Below are positions 4,342 through 5,525 of a stretch of DNA of 5,525 nucleotides, in pieces. Where the stretch lies: assembly GCA_020853075.1 (NCBI GenBank), contig JADYZS010000510.1, positions 1 to 5,525 of the forward strand, written 5' to 3'. Origin of the DNA: Anaerolineae bacterium (GTDB taxonomy: Bacteria; Chloroflexota; Anaerolineae; JADYZS01). Under the pieces are notes generated by a model. That model had not been told where the DNA came from. It made no database searches and worked only from the letters and a program-made list of their open reading frames with translations. Numbering within the stretch: the first letter of the stretch is position 1; each line of letters begins with the position of its first letter. The position numbers and the translations under genes are program-made.

Positions 4342-5271
4342 GTGACAGGACATCGTGCCCCACGCCAAAAGATCATCCTGGACGTAGATACCGGCACCGA
4401 CGATGCCATCGCTCTCCTCATGGCGGGGCACGCGTCCGCCCTGGAACTGGTGGGCGTGACTGTGGTGCAGGGGAATGCGCCTCTTCCTGTCACCCTCTCT
4501 AACACTCGCAAAGCATTGGCCGGCGGGGGGCTCTCTCACATCTCCATTTACGCCGGAATAGATCGCCCGCTGGTGCGCCCCCCCATGCCCACCGGCCCCG
4601 GACAAAGCCTCGCCTTTGATCTGCCGGAGCCTGATCTAACACCAACCTCAACTCATGCTGTTGATTTTCTGGTGCAACACTTTCTGAGCCCCGACGGGCC
4701 CCATACGGTCCTGGTTCCCGTGGCGCCCCTCACCAATCTGGCGACGGCGCTCCTGCGCGAGCCACGCCTGGCCGTGCGCGTTCCTCGCCTGGTCATGATG
4801 GGCGGCGCAGCCGGGGCCGGTAACGCTACGCCCTCCGCCGAATTCAACGTCTATGCCGACCCTGAGGCCGCGCAGATAGTCTTTCGCAGCGGCATCCCCA
4901 TCACGATGGTCGGTCTGGAAGCCACCGCGAGCGCACTAATCGGTTTTGACGACGTGGCGCGCATCCGCGCGTTGGGCACGCCCCAAGCCCGCGTCGCCGC
5001 CGACCTGATGGATTGGGACGTGCGTTGGTTCCACCAGCACCTCGGCCGCGATGCGGAGATCTACGACGCCTGCGCCGTTGCCGCCGTCATTGAGCCGGGC
5101 ATTCTCACCACCCGCCGCATGAGCGTGGACGTGGAGATAGAGGACGAAATAACCCTCGGACGCACCATCTGCACCGAAGAAGAGCGTCCCGGCCCGGCGT
5201 CTCGCGTGGACGTGGCTTTGCAGGTGGATCGCGCCCGTTTCTTTGAGATCATGCGCGAGTGCCTGGGTTAG
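4342..5271 (+). CDS. Inosine-uridine-preferring nucleoside hydrolase family protein
   Basis: A 309-residue cytoplasmic enzyme of the IUNH family, which cleaves the N-glycosidic bond of ribonucleosides to give base and ribose. The calcium-site motif DVDTGTDD (D14, D16, D20, D21) is intact, as is the ribose-binding set VQGN (N45), VAPLTNLATALL, VMMGG, and GNATPSAEFNVYADPEAA (N161, E167, N169). Near the C-terminus the usual His-Asp pair reads Y241-D242 (EIYDACAVAA): the calcium ligand Asp is kept but the leaving-group-activating His is Tyr. This may change nucleoside specificity. The start is GTG 4342, with GAGAGGG (4325-4331) ten bases upstream, only fair; placing it there leaves the usual ten residues before the first beta strand. 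It sits 31 bases after the dCMP deaminase and 17 bases before a GNAT gene, all one strand, so co-transcription is likely. Substrate (purine, pyrimidine or both) cannot be told from sequence. Confidence 0.92.
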   Translation: MTGHRAPRQKIILDVDTGTDDAIALLMAGHASALELVGVTVVQGNAPLPVTLSNTRKALAGGGLSHISIYAGIDRPLVRPPMPTGPGQSLAFDLPEPDLTPTSTHAVDFLVQHFLSPDGPHTVLVPVAPLTNLATALLREPRLAVRVPRLVMMGGAAGAGNATPSAEFNVYADPEAAQIVFRSGIPITMVGLEATASALIGFDDVARIRALGTPQARVAADLMDWDVRWFHQHLGRDAEIYDACAVAAVIEPGILTTRRMSVDVEIEDEITLGRTICTEEERPGPASRVDVALQVDRARFFEIMRECLG

Positions 5272-5288
5272 CCAGGGAGAGAGAGCCG

Positions 5289-5525
5289 ATGCCCTACGTC
5301 CGCCGCCTGCGGCCGGCCGATCTGCCCAGACTCAAGCAGATAGATGCCACTTTTGTTACCGATGCGATCCTGACGGTAGAAAAGAGCGTGGCAGGGCTGG
5401 ATATTACCTGGCGGCTGCAAGAATGTCCCTTGGCCGATCCATTGCACAAGACGGAAGGCTACATTGTGGATGACCATGACGTAGCCGAGGTGCGCAGCCG
5501 TCTGTTGGAGGGCGATGGGCTATAC
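5289..5525 (+). CDS. GNAT-family N-acetyltransferase-like protein, N-terminal 79 residues, cut by the window edge
   Basis: ATG 5289 opens a frame with no stop to the right edge (79 codons), preceded by AGGGAGAG (5274-5281) seven bases upstream and 17 bases after the nucleoside hydrolase stop. The protein begins MPYVRRLRPADLPRLKQIDA, the typical first strand and helix of a GNAT domain (R-L-R-P-A-D-L plus an amphipathic helix), and continues TFVTDAILTVEKSVAGLDI and EGYIVDDHDVAEVRSRLLEGDGLY. The stretch ending in GLY would lead into the second GNAT strand. The acetyl-CoA binding motif lies beyond the window, so the assignment rests on the N-terminus and on resemblance to Chloroflexota GNAT proteins distantly like streptothricin acetyltransferases. 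Function within the salvage operon is unknown. Confidence 0.65.
   Translation, partial: MPYVRRLRPADLPRLKQIDATFVTDAILTVEKSVAGLDITWRLQECPLADPLHKTEGYIVDDHDVAEVRSRLLEGDGLY

Noticed and set aside
4050..4511. A 153-codon minus-strand frame across the dCMP deaminase and nucleoside hydrolase junction
   Set aside because: It overlaps two secure genes, has no family resemblance and is explained by GC-rich codon bias.

Overview
The window is an ordinary stretch of chromosome, GC-rich, with seven protein-coding genes (two cut by the window edges), several readable promoters, one strong terminator and a few palindromic repeats. Gene content (a SpoVS-like protein, a RicT/YaaT PSP1 protein next to holB, a ComEB-type dCMP deaminase), the intergenic GTAGGGGCG-type hairpin and near-consensus promoters with extended -10 boxes suggest a Chloroflexota (Anaerolineae-like) bacterium. 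That assignment is an inference from memory of such genomes and was not tested by a search.

Layout. Positions 1-957 on the minus strand hold a GntR/FCD transcriptional regulator followed, 15 bases downstream, by the start of an enolase-superfamily-like gene that runs off the left edge. Their promoter lies at about 1015-1043 and its -10 box is covered by a palindrome, as expected of an autoregulated catabolic operon. A 244-base divergent spacer (958-1201) also holds two hairpin repeats. From about 1198 rightwards on the plus strand come holB (DNA polymerase III delta prime) and ricT, a linkage well known from Firmicutes. This unit ends in a strong, probably bidirectional terminator at 3261-3294. 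The small spoVS gene converges on that terminator from the minus strand. A second divergent spacer (3601-3872) carries the spoVS promoter and leader on one strand and a near-consensus promoter for the dCMP deaminase on the other. The plus-strand unit then continues with a nucleoside hydrolase and the start of a GNAT-type acetyltransferase, cut by the right edge.

Functionally, the left operon looks like regulated sugar-acid catabolism. The middle pair serves replication (clamp loader) and probably RNA processing (Y-complex-type RicT). The right unit serves nucleotide and nucleoside salvage (dCMP to dUMP; nucleoside to base plus ribose).

I found no CRISPR array, insertion sequence, tRNA, rRNA, phage gene or defence system. 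I do not see an undescribed multi-gene system. The observations most worth following are the operator-like palindromes, the paired palindromic repeat flanking holB, the leaderless-looking holB start, the structured spoVS leader, the extra cysteine tail on RicT, and the His-to-Tyr change in the nucleoside hydrolase.
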